Positions 34,635-42,628 of a stretch of DNA of 62,699 nt are shown here, in pieces; the first letter of the stretch is position 1, and every line of letters starts with the position of its first letter. The stretch spans positions 1 through 62,699 of the forward strand of contig NZ_BPQT01000014.1 of the NCBI RefSeq assembly GCF_022179405.1, written 5' to 3'. Below the pieces are notes generated by a model, which saw only the letters and a program-made list of their open reading frames with translations, made no database searches and was not told the origin of the DNA. This DNA comes from Methylobacterium marchantiae (GTDB taxonomy: Bacteria > Pseudomonadota > Alphaproteobacteria > Rhizobiales > Beijerinckiaceae). A program made the position numbers and the translations under genes.

Positions 34635-35783
34635 ATGCGACAGAGCACGACGATCGAGGGCGAGCCGGGCCCGCGGCCGGCGAACTGGTCGCCGGCCGTC
34701 TCGGGGATCGCGGTGGTGGCGTTCATCGCCGTGCTGATCCTGGCCTGGACCGCGGCCTCGACCCTGCTCCTGATCTTCGCCGGCATCCTGCTCGGGGTCT
34801 TCCTCGACGGGCTCACGCGCCTCCTCGGTCAGGTGAGCGGGCTCGGCCGCGGACTGCGGCTCACCATCGTCAGCCTGGTCCTCGGCGGCCTGAGCCTCGG
34901 ATTCCTCGCCTTCGGCGGGGCCACTGTGGTGCAGCAGGGCCGCGAGCTCGGCCAGACCATCGCCACACAGGCAGGGTCGGTCCGCGACCGCCTGAAGCAA
35001 TACGGGATCGATCTGCCGGCTTTCTCGGGGACGAGCGAAACGTCGGGCGGTCAGGAGGGCGGCACCGACAAGGAGACGAAGGCCGGGGGCCTCAGCGGTC
35101 TTGCCTCGAGTGCGATCAAGAGCCCCAGCTCCCTTCTCTCCGATGCAGGCAGCATGCTCGGGCCGGCGGCGGCCGTCATCACCGGCCTGTTCAGCGCACT
35201 CGGCAACGTCCTGGTGATCGTCTTCCTCGGTCTCGCCTGTGCGGCCGACCCTGCCAGCTATCGCCAGGGCGCCGTGCGGTTCGTGCCGCCGCATTATCGT
35301 CCCCGCGCCACCGCCCTCCTCGACGGGATGGGCGAGACCTTGCGGCATTGGCTGTTCGGCCAGCTCATCACCATGGCGGTGATCTTCCTCTGCATCTGGG
35401 CGGGCCTGAGCTTCCTCGGCATCGGCGGCGCCCTGATCCTCGGCCTGCAGGCCGGTCTCCTCGCCTTCATCCCCACCATCGGGCCGCTGATCGCCGGCGT
35501 CGTCATCGTGCTGGCGGGCCTCGCCTCCGGCACCAATGCGGCGCTCGGCGCCTTCGGCGTCTATCTCGTGGTCCAGTGCCTGGAGAGCTACGGGCTGACA
35601 CCGTTCATCCAGAAGCGGGCGCTGGACATCCCGCCGGCCACGATCTTCGCCGGCCAGCTCGTGCTCGGCGTCCTGTTCGGACTGTGGGGCATCGCCCTCG
35701 CGCTGCCCCTGATGGCGGTGATCAAGGTCGTCTTGGCGCAGGTCTATATTGAGGATACGCTCGACGAGGAGGCGGAGGTGTGA
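34635..35783 (+). CDS. AI-2E/PerM-family permease
   Basis: 382 aa with about eight membrane segments. LGVFLDGLTRLL, FIPTIGPLIAG, LESYGLTPFIQKRAL and LPLMAVIKVVL are the conserved parts of the family. A periplasmic low-complexity segment rich in Ser/Gly (about residues 120-170) is inserted. Family members export small molecules or Na+. The AI-2 label is historical and no autoinducer role is implied. AAAAGGAC precedes the ATG at 34635. Confidence 0.87.
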   Translation: MRQSTTIEGEPGPRPANWSPAVSGIAVVAFIAVLILAWTAASTLLLIFAGILLGVFLDGLTRLLGQVSGLGRGLRLTIVSLVLGGLSLGFLAFGGATVVQQGRELGQTIATQAGSVRDRLKQYGIDLPAFSGTSETSGGQEGGTDKETKAGGLSGLASSAIKSPSSLLSDAGSMLGPAAAVITGLFSALGNVLVIVFLGLACAADPASYRQGAVRFVPPHYRPRATALLDGMGETLRHWLFGQLITMAVIFLCIWAGLSFLGIGGALILGLQAGLLAFIPTIGPLIAGVVIVLAGLASGTNAALGAFGVYLVVQCLESYGLTPFIQKRALDIPPATIFAGQLVLGVLFGLWGIALALPLMAVIKVVLAQVYIEDTLDEEAEV

Positions 35784-35855
35784 GCATGGCGCGCACGACG
35801 CCGGGAAGCCGTCTCAGGTGATCGGCTCGCAGGAAAGCTGTTGGAACGCGGAGGC

Positions 35856-36827
35856 CTAAGGCGTCGTCTCCGTTTCGGCCGGGTCGTCCATGAGAGGATG
35901 AAGGTCACGGACCATGCTCTTCAGGCGCTCGTCGAGGATGTGCGTGTAGATCTGCGTCGTCGAGATGTCGGCATGCCCCAGAAGCTCCTGCACGATCCTG
36001 AGATCGGCGCCGTTCTGCAGGAGATGGCTGGCAAAGGCGTGGCGCAGCACGTGCGGGCTCACCCGGTCCTCGCGGATTCCCGCCGCTGAGGCCGCCGCCT
36101 TGAGGTCGCGGGCGAAGGCCTGCCGGGTCAGGTGGCCGCTCTCGCTGTCGGCCGGGAAGAGAAACGAACCGTCATCCGTGAGATGGGCCAGATGTTCGCG
36201 CATGGCGGCTCGGGCCAGATCCGTGAGCGGCACCAGCCGCTCGCGCCCGCCCTTGCCCTTCACCACGAGGTAGCGCTGCTTCGTGGTGGCGGCGGAACGC
36301 GGTAGCGCGACGAGTTCCGAGACGCGCAGGCCCGTGGCGTAGAGCGTCTCGAGCAGGCACAGCATCCGCAGGGCGCGCCGCTTTTCGCCGGGCTCGTCCA
36401 CCCCTGCCGCCACGGCCCGCTCGCGGGCGATGCGAAGGAGGCCGTCGACCTCGGCCACGGACAGCACCTTGGGCAGAGTCCGCCCCCGGCGCGGGCCGCC
36501 CACCGGCGCGCTCGGATCGGTCTCGGCGAACCCTTCCGCGTAGAGGAACTTGTGGAAGCCCCGGATGCAGGACAGTCGACGTGCGGCGGAGGAGGCTTTC
36601 AGCCCCTGCGTCTCGAGATCCGCCAGATAGGAGCGGACCTCCCCGGCATCGGTGTCGAGCGGATCGCGCCCGGAGGCGGACAGGGCCGCGAGGTAATGAT
36701 CGAGGTCGCGCCGGTAGGCGGCGAGCGTGTTGGCCGCCGCCCCGCGCTCGGCGGCGAGCATGTCGAGATAGGCCACGATGAGGTCCGGATCGTCGGACCC
36801 CGCATCTTCGCCGCCCGTGCCGGTCAC
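35856..36827 (-). CDS. xerD: Site-specific tyrosine recombinase XerD
   Basis: 323 aa. The SAM-like DNA-binding N-domain (IVAYLDMLAAERGAAANTLAAYRRDLDHYL) precedes the catalytic domain with Arg in TGLRVSELVALP, Lys in VKGKGGRERLVPL, HVLRHAFASHLLQNGADL, LGHADISTTQIYTH and the active Tyr near YTHILDERL. The GTG start at 36827 overlaps the stop of a 50-aa gene (GTGA), which fixes the start. XerD with XerC resolves chromosome dimers at dif. No dif site was seen here. Confidence 0.95.
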   Translation of the reverse strand: MTGTGGEDAGSDDPDLIVAYLDMLAAERGAAANTLAAYRRDLDHYLAALSASGRDPLDTDAGEVRSYLADLETQGLKASSAARRLSCIRGFHKFLYAEGFAETDPSAPVGGPRRGRTLPKVLSVAEVDGLLRIARERAVAAGVDEPGEKRRALRMLCLLETLYATGLRVSELVALPRSAATTKQRYLVVKGKGGRERLVPLTDLARAAMREHLAHLTDDGSFLFPADSESGHLTRQAFARDLKAAASAAGIREDRVSPHVLRHAFASHLLQNGADLRIVQELLGHADISTTQIYTHILDERLKSMVRDLHPLMDDPAETETTP

Positions 36828-36976
36828 CGGCCCGGCGGCTGCAGCTTGGCGGAGGGGATGGTGACGCTCATCTCCCGGGGCGTGGGCTGGACGAAGGTCG
36901 CGAGCGCGAACATGCCTGCGAAGACCAGCCCCCCGAGGATGGCGAGCGTGGCGAGGAAGCGAAACAGGGTCGGCAC
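36824..36976 (-). CDS. Conserved small membrane protein encoded just upstream of xerD
   Basis: 50 aa, GTG start at 36976. It begins VPTLFRFLATLAILGG and continues through a single membrane span to ATFVQPTPREMSVTIP. This matches the short protein that precedes xerD in many alphaproteobacteria. Its TGA stop overlaps the xerD GTG start, so the two are translationally coupled. GAGGTCC lies upstream. It is too short for routine 60-residue cutoffs. Function is unknown; a role in anchoring or in dimer-resolution timing is only a guess. Confidence 0.8.
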   Translation of the reverse strand: MPTLFRFLATLAILGGLVFAGMFALATFVQPTPREMSVTIPSAKLQPPGR

Positions 36977-37293
36977 TCGTACGGACCTCGGTCGATAAGG
37001 AACTCAAATCGAAGGGACTGGGCGGATAGGACGGTATCGTCGGGCAGGCTCGGCAGGCGAGAGAGTTGCACAGCCGAGCCAAGGGTTTGCATCATGCCGG
37101 GCGCGCGATGGCAAGGACTTCGGAGCCACAGGTTGCGTCGCAAGCGCCTCGCATCCGAGGAAGGGCGATCGGCCTCAGTGGTTCATGGCGTATCCGCGTC
37201 GGGTCAAGAATCGTGCGGCGCCCTACGGCCTCGCTTCGCCCGGACGGTGAAACGCGCTAGGATCGGATCAAAGGGCTTATCAAGATTCCAGCA
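36977..37293. other. Divergent intergenic region between the small gene before xerD and aroK
   Basis: 317 bp. It must hold promoters for both transcripts. A short direct repeat, GGCTCGGCAGG-like, occurs near 37045, but no palindrome or reading frame with a credible start was found. Stop-free frames here are compositional. Confidence 0.4.
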
Positions 37294-37911
37294 ATGACCG
37301 AGACCGAGCCAGCGGAAGGCGACATCGCAGGCGATCCCATCGAAGTCCGGCTCCGCCGCGCCCTCGGCGCGCGCTCGATCGTGCTCGTCGGTCTCATGGG
37401 CGCGGGCAAGAGCACGGTGGGGCGACGTCTGGCCACGCGACTCGGACTGATGTTCAAGGATGCCGACAACGAGATCGAGGCGGCGGCCAAGCTCACCATC
37501 CCCGACATCTTCGCCATCTACGGCGAGCCGAGTTTTCGCGAGGGCGAGGAGCGCGTCATCGCCCGGCTCATCCGTGAGGGACCGCTGGTCCTCGCCACCG
37601 GCGGCGGTGCCTTCATGCGGGAGGCGACGCGGGCGCGGATCGCGCAGGGCGGCGTCTCGGTCTGGCTGAAGGCGGAACTCGACGTGCTGATGCGCCGCGT
37701 GCGCAAGCGCGGCAACCGCCCCCTTCTCCAGACCGATGATCCGGAAGAAACGATGCGGCAGTTGATGGAGATCCGGCATCCCGTCTATGGCAGCGCCGAT
37801 GTGATGATCCCCTCGCGCGACGTCTCGCACGACCGCGTGGTGGAGGACGTGATGGAGGCCCTCGATGCCTATCTTAACGGACCCTCGAACCGAGGCGTCG
37901 CCGCGCAGTGA
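37294..37911 (+). CDS. aroK: Shikimate kinase
   Basis: 205 aa. Walker A is GLMGAGKSTVGRRLA, the Asp for shikimate is in FKDADNEIE, then FREGEERVI, TGGGAFM and the lid RGNRPLL. It has an N-terminal extension of about 25 residues, as in many alphaproteobacteria. It overlaps aroB by 4 bp (GTGA), so the two are coupled, a classic pair of the shikimate pathway. Confidence 0.95.
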   Translation: MTETEPAEGDIAGDPIEVRLRRALGARSIVLVGLMGAGKSTVGRRLATRLGLMFKDADNEIEAAAKLTIPDIFAIYGEPSFREGEERVIARLIREGPLVLATGGGAFMREATRARIAQGGVSVWLKAELDVLMRRVRKRGNRPLLQTDDPEETMRQLMEIRHPVYGSADVMIPSRDVSHDRVVEDVMEALDAYLNGPSNRGVAAQ

Positions 37912-39029
37912 GTGACGGACAGACGGTCCACGTCCCCCTCGACCAGGGCCGGGACTACGATATCCATATCGGCCGCGGCCTCCTCGACGGGGCCGGCGCG
38001 CGCGTCGCCGAGTTGGGGGGCCGTGCCGCGGCCATCGTCACCGACGAGACCGTGTCGGCGCTCTATGGGGAGCGCCTGCGCGCTAGCCTCGAAGCGGCAG
38101 GCCTGCGCTCCGGCCTCGTCGTCGTGGCACCGGGCGAGGCCTCGAAGAGTTACGCGACCTATGCGCAGGTCTGCGACGGCCTTCTCGCCCACAGGATCGA
38201 GCGCAACGACCTCGTCGTGGCTCTGGGCGGCGGCGTCGTCGGCGATCTCGCCGGTTTCGCGGCGGCGACGCTGCGGCGCGGCGTGCGTTTCGTCCAGGCG
38301 CCGACGACCCTGCTGTCCCAGGTCGATTCCTCGGTGGGCGGCAAGACGGGCATCAACTCGCCGCTGGGTAAGAACCTCATCGGCGCCTTCCATCAGCCTC
38401 GCCTGGTCCTGGCCGATACCAGCACTCTGGACACCCTGTCCGAGCGCGAGATGCGCGCCGGCTATGCCGAAGTGGCGAAATACGGGCTCATCGCCGATTC
38501 CGGCTTCTTCGACTGGTGCGAGGCCAACTGGGCCGGCATCTACGCCGGCGGCCCGGAGCGCGACGAGGCGGTGGCGATCTGCTGCCGGGCCAAGGCCGGC
38601 GTGGTGGTGCGCGACGAGCGCGAGGACGGCGAGCGCGCCCTGCTCAACCTCGGCCATACGTTCGGTCATGCCCTCGAGCGCCTCACCGGCTACGAATCCG
38701 CCCGCCTCGTCCACGGCGAGGGGGTGGCGATCGGGTTGGCTCTGGCCTTCCGCTTCTCGGCCCGTCTCGGCCTCTGCCCCGGCCAGGATGCCGGCCGCGT
38801 CGCCAACCATCTGGCGCTGGCGGGCCTGCCCACCCGGCTCCAGGCCGTCCCCGGCGGATGCGGCGATGCCGACGCCATCCTCGAAGCCATGGCCCAGGAC
38901 AAGAAGGTCCGCGACGGAGCGCTCACCTTCATCCTCGCCCGCGGGATCGGCCGGAGCTTCATCGCACCGGGCATCGACCGGGCCGAGGTCAGGGCCTTCC
39001 TCGAAGACGAGTTGCGGCCGGATCGATAG
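37908..39029 (+). CDS. aroB: 3-Dehydroquinate synthase
   Basis: 373 aa. The NAD-binding GGGVVGDLAGFAAAT, metal-site region FVQAPTTLLSQVDSSVGGKTGIN, and LNLGHTFGHALE (metal histidines) are present. It converts DAHP to dehydroquinate. GTG start overlapping the aroK stop. Confidence 0.96.
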   Translation: MSDGQTVHVPLDQGRDYDIHIGRGLLDGAGARVAELGGRAAAIVTDETVSALYGERLRASLEAAGLRSGLVVVAPGEASKSYATYAQVCDGLLAHRIERNDLVVALGGGVVGDLAGFAAATLRRGVRFVQAPTTLLSQVDSSVGGKTGINSPLGKNLIGAFHQPRLVLADTSTLDTLSEREMRAGYAEVAKYGLIADSGFFDWCEANWAGIYAGGPERDEAVAICCRAKAGVVVRDEREDGERALLNLGHTFGHALERLTGYESARLVHGEGVAIGLALAFRFSARLGLCPGQDAGRVANHLALAGLPTRLQAVPGGCGDADAILEAMAQDKKVRDGALTFILARGIGRSFIAPGIDRAEVRAFLEDELRPDR

Positions 39030-39056
39030 CGGGATCCTCCCGACAGCCGGGTGACC

Positions 39057-39830
39057 TCACTCCGCCGCCACCGTCCGCACGGTCCGATCTCCCTCGCGGT
39101 ACTCGCCCCAGGCCTGTTTCAGGATCTGGACCGAGGAGGTGAGGAAGATGCCGGCCATCAGGGCGGCGACGGCCAGATCCGGCCAGGCCGATCGGGTACC
39201 CCAGACCGCCAGCGCCGCGCCCATCACCACGATGTTGCCGATGGCGTCGTTGCGCGAGCACAGCCAGACGGAGCGGACATTGGCGTCGCCGTCCTTGTAG
39301 CGCATCAGCAACAGCACCGAGGCGACGTTGGCGCCGAGCGCCATCAGACCGACGCCTCCCATCAGTTCCGCGCTCGGTACCCCGAGGACGAGGGTCTGGT
39401 ACACGGTCGAGCCGAAGACCCAGAGCGCCATCAGGCTGAGACTCACCCCCTTGGCCAGCGCCGCCATGGAACGGGTGCGCAGGCTCGCCCCTATGACGGC
39501 CAGGCTCAGGCCGTAGGTGACCGTATCGGCGAGGAAGTCGAGGGCGTCGGCCTTCAGCGCCTGCGATCCAGCCGCCTGTCCCGCTGCCATCTCGGTGACG
39601 AACATCGCGCCGTTGAGGGCGATGACGAACCAAAGCACCCGCTTGTAGCGCGGATCCACGCCGTCGAAGACCGGAACCCCACCGCCGCAGCCACAGGATT
39701 CCTCATGTGCCGCGGCCTTCGGAACCAGGACCGCCGTAGCATGGCAGTGCCCGTCGCCCGCTGAAAGGGCGTGCCCATGGGTGTGGCTTCCGCCGTGATT
39801 CTCGCTCGTGCCGCAGCAGGATTTCGCCAT
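39057..39830 (-). CDS. Cation diffusion facilitator-type metal exporter
   Basis: 257 aa, six membrane segments. A His/Cys-rich N-terminus (HGGSHTHGHALSAGDGHCH, later EESCGCGG) can bind thiophilic or Zn-like metals. The first transport motif reads KADALDFLADTVTYGLSL and the second CSRNDAIGN, so the usual Asp ligands are partly replaced. The C-terminal metal-binding domain of classical CDFs is missing; the protein ends soon after membrane segment 6. It is divergent from a MerR gene with a shared operator, so metal-induced expression is expected. Confidence 0.85.
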   Translation of the reverse strand: MAKSCCGTSENHGGSHTHGHALSAGDGHCHATAVLVPKAAAHEESCGCGGGVPVFDGVDPRYKRVLWFVIALNGAMFVTEMAAGQAAGSQALKADALDFLADTVTYGLSLAVIGASLRTRSMAALAKGVSLSLMALWVFGSTVYQTLVLGVPSAELMGGVGLMALGANVASVLLLMRYKDGDANVRSVWLCSRNDAIGNIVVMGAALAVWGTRSAWPDLAVAALMAGIFLTSSVQILKQAWGEYREGDRTVRTVAAE

Positions 39831-39860
39831 GGCTCTCTCCTCGTTTCGTCGCTAGAAGAG

Positions 39861-39891
39861 AGCCTACAAGCTCTAGCGACTAGAGGATCAA
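39861..39891 (-). promoter_or_regulatory. MerR-type promoter with 19-bp spacer for the CDF gene
   Basis: On the minus strand the -35 element TTGATC (39886-39891) and the -10-like TAGGCT (39861-39866) are separated by 19 bp instead of 17. The spacer carries the perfect dyad CTCTAG-N3-CTAGAG (39871-39885). This is the layout that MerR proteins untwist, placing the CDF gene under the adjacent regulator. Confidence 0.75.
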
Positions 39892-39898
39892 GCGGAAA

Positions 39899-40354
39899 AT
39901 GGCGTTCTCGATCGGAACTCTGTCGCGCCGCGCCGGGGTGAAGGTACCGACGATCCGCTATTACGAGCAGGTCGGCCTGATGCCCTCGCCGCCGCGAACC
40001 GACGGGCAGCAGCGGCGCTACGGCGAGGCGGAGGTGGCGCGCCTCAACTTCATCCGCCATGCGCGCGAACTCGGCTTCGAGGTCGACGCGATCCGCGAAC
40101 TCCTCGCCATGAGCGCGCAGCCGGAGGAATCCTGCGCCGAGGTCGATCGCCTCGCCCGCCGCCATCTCGCCGAAGTCGAGCAGCGTATCGCCCGGCTCGT
40201 CTCCCTGCGCACGGAATTGCAGCGCATGGTAGCGGAGTGCGGCCACGGACGGGTGGGGGAATGCCGGGTCATCCAGGTCCTCGCCGATCACGGCGAATGC
40301 GACCACGACCATGACCGCGCAAGGTCCGGATCCTCGGGCTTCGTCGAGGCGTAA
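39899..40354 (+). CDS. MerR-family metal-responsive regulator
   Basis: 151 aa. The HTH FSIGTLSRRAGVKVPTIRYYEQVGL and the long dimer helix are followed by a metal loop CGHGRVGECRVIQVLADHG, then a Cys/His-rich tail ECDHDHD. Cysteines and histidines here resemble ZntR/CadR-like sensors; the metal cannot be named. It is divergent from the CDF exporter across a shared 19-bp-spacer promoter. Confidence 0.88.
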   Translation: MAFSIGTLSRRAGVKVPTIRYYEQVGLMPSPPRTDGQQRRYGEAEVARLNFIRHARELGFEVDAIRELLAMSAQPEESCAEVDRLARRHLAEVEQRIARLVSLRTELQRMVAECGHGRVGECRVIQVLADHGECDHDHDRARSGSSGFVEA

Positions 40355-40430
40355 ACTTCGCCGCGGCGGCGGAGCCGAAGCCACGCCCCATGGGTTGTCC
40401 GTTCACAGACAGATCCTTCGAGGACACCCC

Positions 40431-40826
40431 ATGAACCAGATGCCCCGAACCATCGCCGCCCTGCTGGCCGCCGGATTGGCCGCCACCCTCGTGGCCGGTC
40501 CGGTCCTCGCCTCACCCTGTTCGGACGAAATCGCGCGGCTCGATGCCAAGGTGAAGGACGAGGCGACCGGCTCCATCTCAGCATCGACCTCGGGCAAAGC
40601 GGCTGCCGGCGCGCGCGAAGGCCAGGGGGAATCCGCTCAGAGCGGCAATGCCTCGACCCCGGCCGCTCCTCCGGAGAAATCCGCCGAGGCCGGAAAGGGC
40701 GCCGAGGCCGCGATGCAGGCCAAGGTCGCCCTGGACGAGGCGCGCACCGCCGACGGCAAGGGCGATGCCAAAGCCTGCGACGCGGCCGTGGGACGCGCAA
40801 AGAGCCACCTCGCCACGGCTCCCTGA
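40431..40826 (+). CDS. Small exported protein, alanine/lysine-rich helix
   Basis: 131 aa. Signal peptide MNQMPRTIAALLAAGLAATLVAGPVLASP; the mature part has one cysteine pair (SPCSDEI and KACDAAV), between which lies a long Ala/Lys/Glu-rich helix. A ribosome site is present (CGAGGACACCCC). Likely periplasmic, helical, with one disulfide. No known family is recognised. Confidence 0.65.
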   Translation: MNQMPRTIAALLAAGLAATLVAGPVLASPCSDEIARLDAKVKDEATGSISASTSGKAAAGAREGQGESAQSGNASTPAAPPEKSAEAGKGAEAAMQAKVALDEARTADGKGDAKACDAAVGRAKSHLATAP

Positions 40827-41102
40827 GGAGGAACGGGCATCCAGCGGCTACCGATGTGAATGCTTGAACCATGTCCCGTGGTGCACCGGCCGGAGAGCCC
40901 GGCGCGGTGCCTACGGCGGCGATGGTCGATTGAGGAAAAGAGAAAATTCTTCTTCGGCATGTGTCAGCCGAACCCCGTCGCGGACCTTATCCTCATCGAC
41001 GACCGGGCATGCGCGGCGCGTCACCTTTCCTCCGAGCCGGGCGGCCTCGGAGATCTTCTCCAGACCCTCGGCTTCCGGCTTCGTTCCGTGCCGAATCCGG
41101 CC

Positions 41103-41324
41103 TTATGCCGCTGCGCTCAATGCGTGTTTGTTGCCCTTGATGCCGGCGCACAGATCGTCGATTTCCGCAAGATCAAGACTTTCACCCGAGTGATTTGCAA
41201 TCGCATCGATCAGGTGATCCTGCCTCGGATCGAAGGGATGACCCTGAAGACGATAAAATTGATAGTAACGCAAGGCCGCCAATACGGTGTCACGTTCTCG
41301 CACTGTGATGGTGATGGTCTGCAT
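41103..41324 (-). CDS. Small hypothetical protein
   Basis: 73 aa from the ATG at 41324: MQTITITVRERDTVLAALR, then YYQFYRLQGHPFDPRQDHLID. Amphipathic and soluble, with the composition of a real small protein. GGGGAGATCTTC lies 5-15 bp upstream. A longer in-frame extension is rejected because it has Arg-rich noncoding composition. No family recognised. Confidence 0.55.
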   Translation of the reverse strand: MQTITITVRERDTVLAALRYYQFYRLQGHPFDPRQDHLIDAIANHSGESLDLAEIDDLCAGIKGNKHALSAAA

Positions 41325-41701
41325 TCTTTGAAGATCTCCCCTTTGTGCAACGAGTTCTGTCTGAGGACTTGAATCCGACTCAGCGAGCTTGAGCGTTGTA
41401 ACCCCGCTTCGGCGGCGGCGTCCACAGCCGGAAACCTCTCGGTAACCCTCTTCGGGAATCGACCGACGGTGCCGCTCGGCGCAACTCCTTGTAGCCGCGC
41501 CATTTCCTTGGAGAGCTCTACGCGGCAGATTTTTTTGTCCTGGAAACTGCCAAAGGTCATTGACAGAAGAGATCGATGCTGTGGCCAAGCTCGGGCCCGA
41601 TGACGGAGGCGATTTTCAGGGGAGATCGATAAAATTGTTCTTAACCAAGCTGTGTCAGCCTCCTCGTCAGGGCCGACACCGTCACGCGTGACGGGGCCGG
41701 G

Positions 41702-41899
41702 ATGAGCGGAGTCCCTCTCATGACCAAGATGCAGCCGGATAACGGTCGGACACGGCCGGCGAGCCCTGTATCCCTCAGTGCGAACGTGCGTCGCCATCTC
41801 GGGATGAACCTGCGCAACCTCTATGCGGGCTCGTTGGTGGAACCGGTCAGCGAGCGAATCGAATCCCTGCTGACGAAGCTCGGACGCACCAAGACCTGA
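41702..41899 (+). CDS. NepR-like small protein (candidate anti-sigma factor)
   Basis: 65 aa. The core VSLSANVRRHLGMNLRNLY, then AGSLVEPVSERIESLLTKL, fits the two-helix pattern of NepR: LG..LR.LY...V.EPV..R...LL..L. NepR sequesters the EcfG sigma factor until phosphorylated PhyR titrates it. Here no phyR or ecfG is adjacent, so it is an orphan paralogue or an uncharacterised relative. The ATG at 41702 is used; a second ATG lies at 41720. Confidence 0.6.
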   Translation: MSGVPLMTKMQPDNGRTRPASPVSLSANVRRHLGMNLRNLYAGSLVEPVSERIESLLTKLGRTKT

Positions 41900-41911
41900 A
41901 CCTCTCGTCGC

Positions 41912-42100
41912 ATGACGAGCGAGACGACACACGGCGTTCAGATTCACGATGGTATGGATGCCGTCCACGTGCCGGCGACCGTCCGGCTCGATCTTTCCAA
42001 CCCGCGAAACCCCACCGCCATGACCGTGCTCGTTCTCGTCGTCGCCGGAAACATCCTGCTGGCCACCCTGTTCTCCCTGGTGGCGCTCGCCTCGGACTGA
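41912..42100 (+). CDS. Putative small single-span membrane protein
   Basis: 62 aa. An acidic N-terminus is followed by one hydrophobic segment, AMTVLVLVVAGNILLATLF, ending SLVALASD. It follows the NepR-like gene by 12 bp. The ribosome site is poor, so support is modest. No family recognised. Confidence 0.42.
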   Translation: MTSETTHGVQIHDGMDAVHVPATVRLDLSNPRNPTAMTVLVLVVAGNILLATLFSLVALASD

Positions 42101-42378
42101 CCCTCGTCCTGCGGAGAGAGCTCCCGCCATCACGGCTGTCGGCGCTGATATCCCGCACGGCCGAATTCTCCCGACCGCAACTTTCCCAACGCATGGCAGA
42201 CATCGCGGTTTGAACCGCCGGTCGCGGCATCCCGCGACCGGTCTTTCGTCGCGCGGCCCGTCGATCGACCCGAAGCCCCGGCTTTGTCCGGGACCCTCTG
42301 CGATTCACGTCATCGACCGGCGGTTCGCATACCAAGAGCCGCCCCATCGCCCTTGACGATGCAGATTCATGACGGAAC

Positions 42379-42394
42379 GTTCTTTCTAAAGAAC
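42379..42394. promoter_or_regulatory. Perfect palindrome GTTCTTT-N2-AAAGAAC
   Basis: 16-bp dyad about 235 bp before cysP. It shares GTTCTTT with the dyad at 42542. Probably an operator for a dimeric regulator of sulfate uptake; the regulator is unknown. It is preceded by GGAAC, giving a weak alternative reading as an EcfG-type promoter. Confidence 0.5.
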
Positions 42395-42436
42395 TCGTCT
42401 CGGCAGATTATTTCTTCTCTCGATGATACGGAGATG

Positions 42437-42449
42437 AGAACAGCGTTCT
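42437..42449. promoter_or_regulatory. Palindrome AGAAC-N3-GTTCT
   Basis: A perfect 13-bp dyad with inverted orientation of the same GAAC/GTTC half-sites seen at 42379 and 42542. It lies between those two sites. Confidence 0.35.
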
Positions 42450-42533
42450 GCCTCACGTCATTCGTTCTTCCACACCTCGATTTCGGAAGGAGAAATCCCT
42501 ATCTGGCGCATTACGAGCCGGTTTCGGTCGCGC

Positions 42534-42557
42534 TTGACATTGTTCTTTAAAACGAAC
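42534..42557 (+). promoter_or_regulatory. Candidate cysP promoter with overlapping palindrome
   Basis: TTGACA at 42534-42539 is followed by the imperfect dyad GTTCTTTAAAACGAAC at 42542-42557. The palindrome occupies the spacer, so a bound repressor would block RNA polymerase. No good -10 hexamer is visible at 17 bp, so an activator may also be needed. Confidence 0.5.
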
Positions 42558-42628
42558 GAAACGTAGCTTTATCGACGCTGTCGGGATGGGTTTGTCCCGG
42601 TGGCTGCGACGGAGCCGGAGACAAACCT

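Larger units (their letters stand above)
42101..42628. other. Long regulatory intergenic region upstream of the sulfate transporter
   Basis: 528 bp without a convincing gene. It contains three palindromes with GTTC/GAAC half-sites (42379-42394, 42437-42449, 42542-42557) and a TTGACA at 42534-42539. Local base composition is more AT-rich than the window average, as for a strong promoter region. Confidence 0.6.

Noticed and set aside
35856-36827. Phage integrase
   Set aside because: Sequence and context (small upstream gene, aroKB) match housekeeping XerD, and no phage genes or attachment repeats are seen.
40860-41372. Plus-strand frame of 170 aa after the small exported protein
   Set aside because: It overlaps a better-supported 73-aa minus-strand frame, and has no ribosome site, signal or recognisable pattern.
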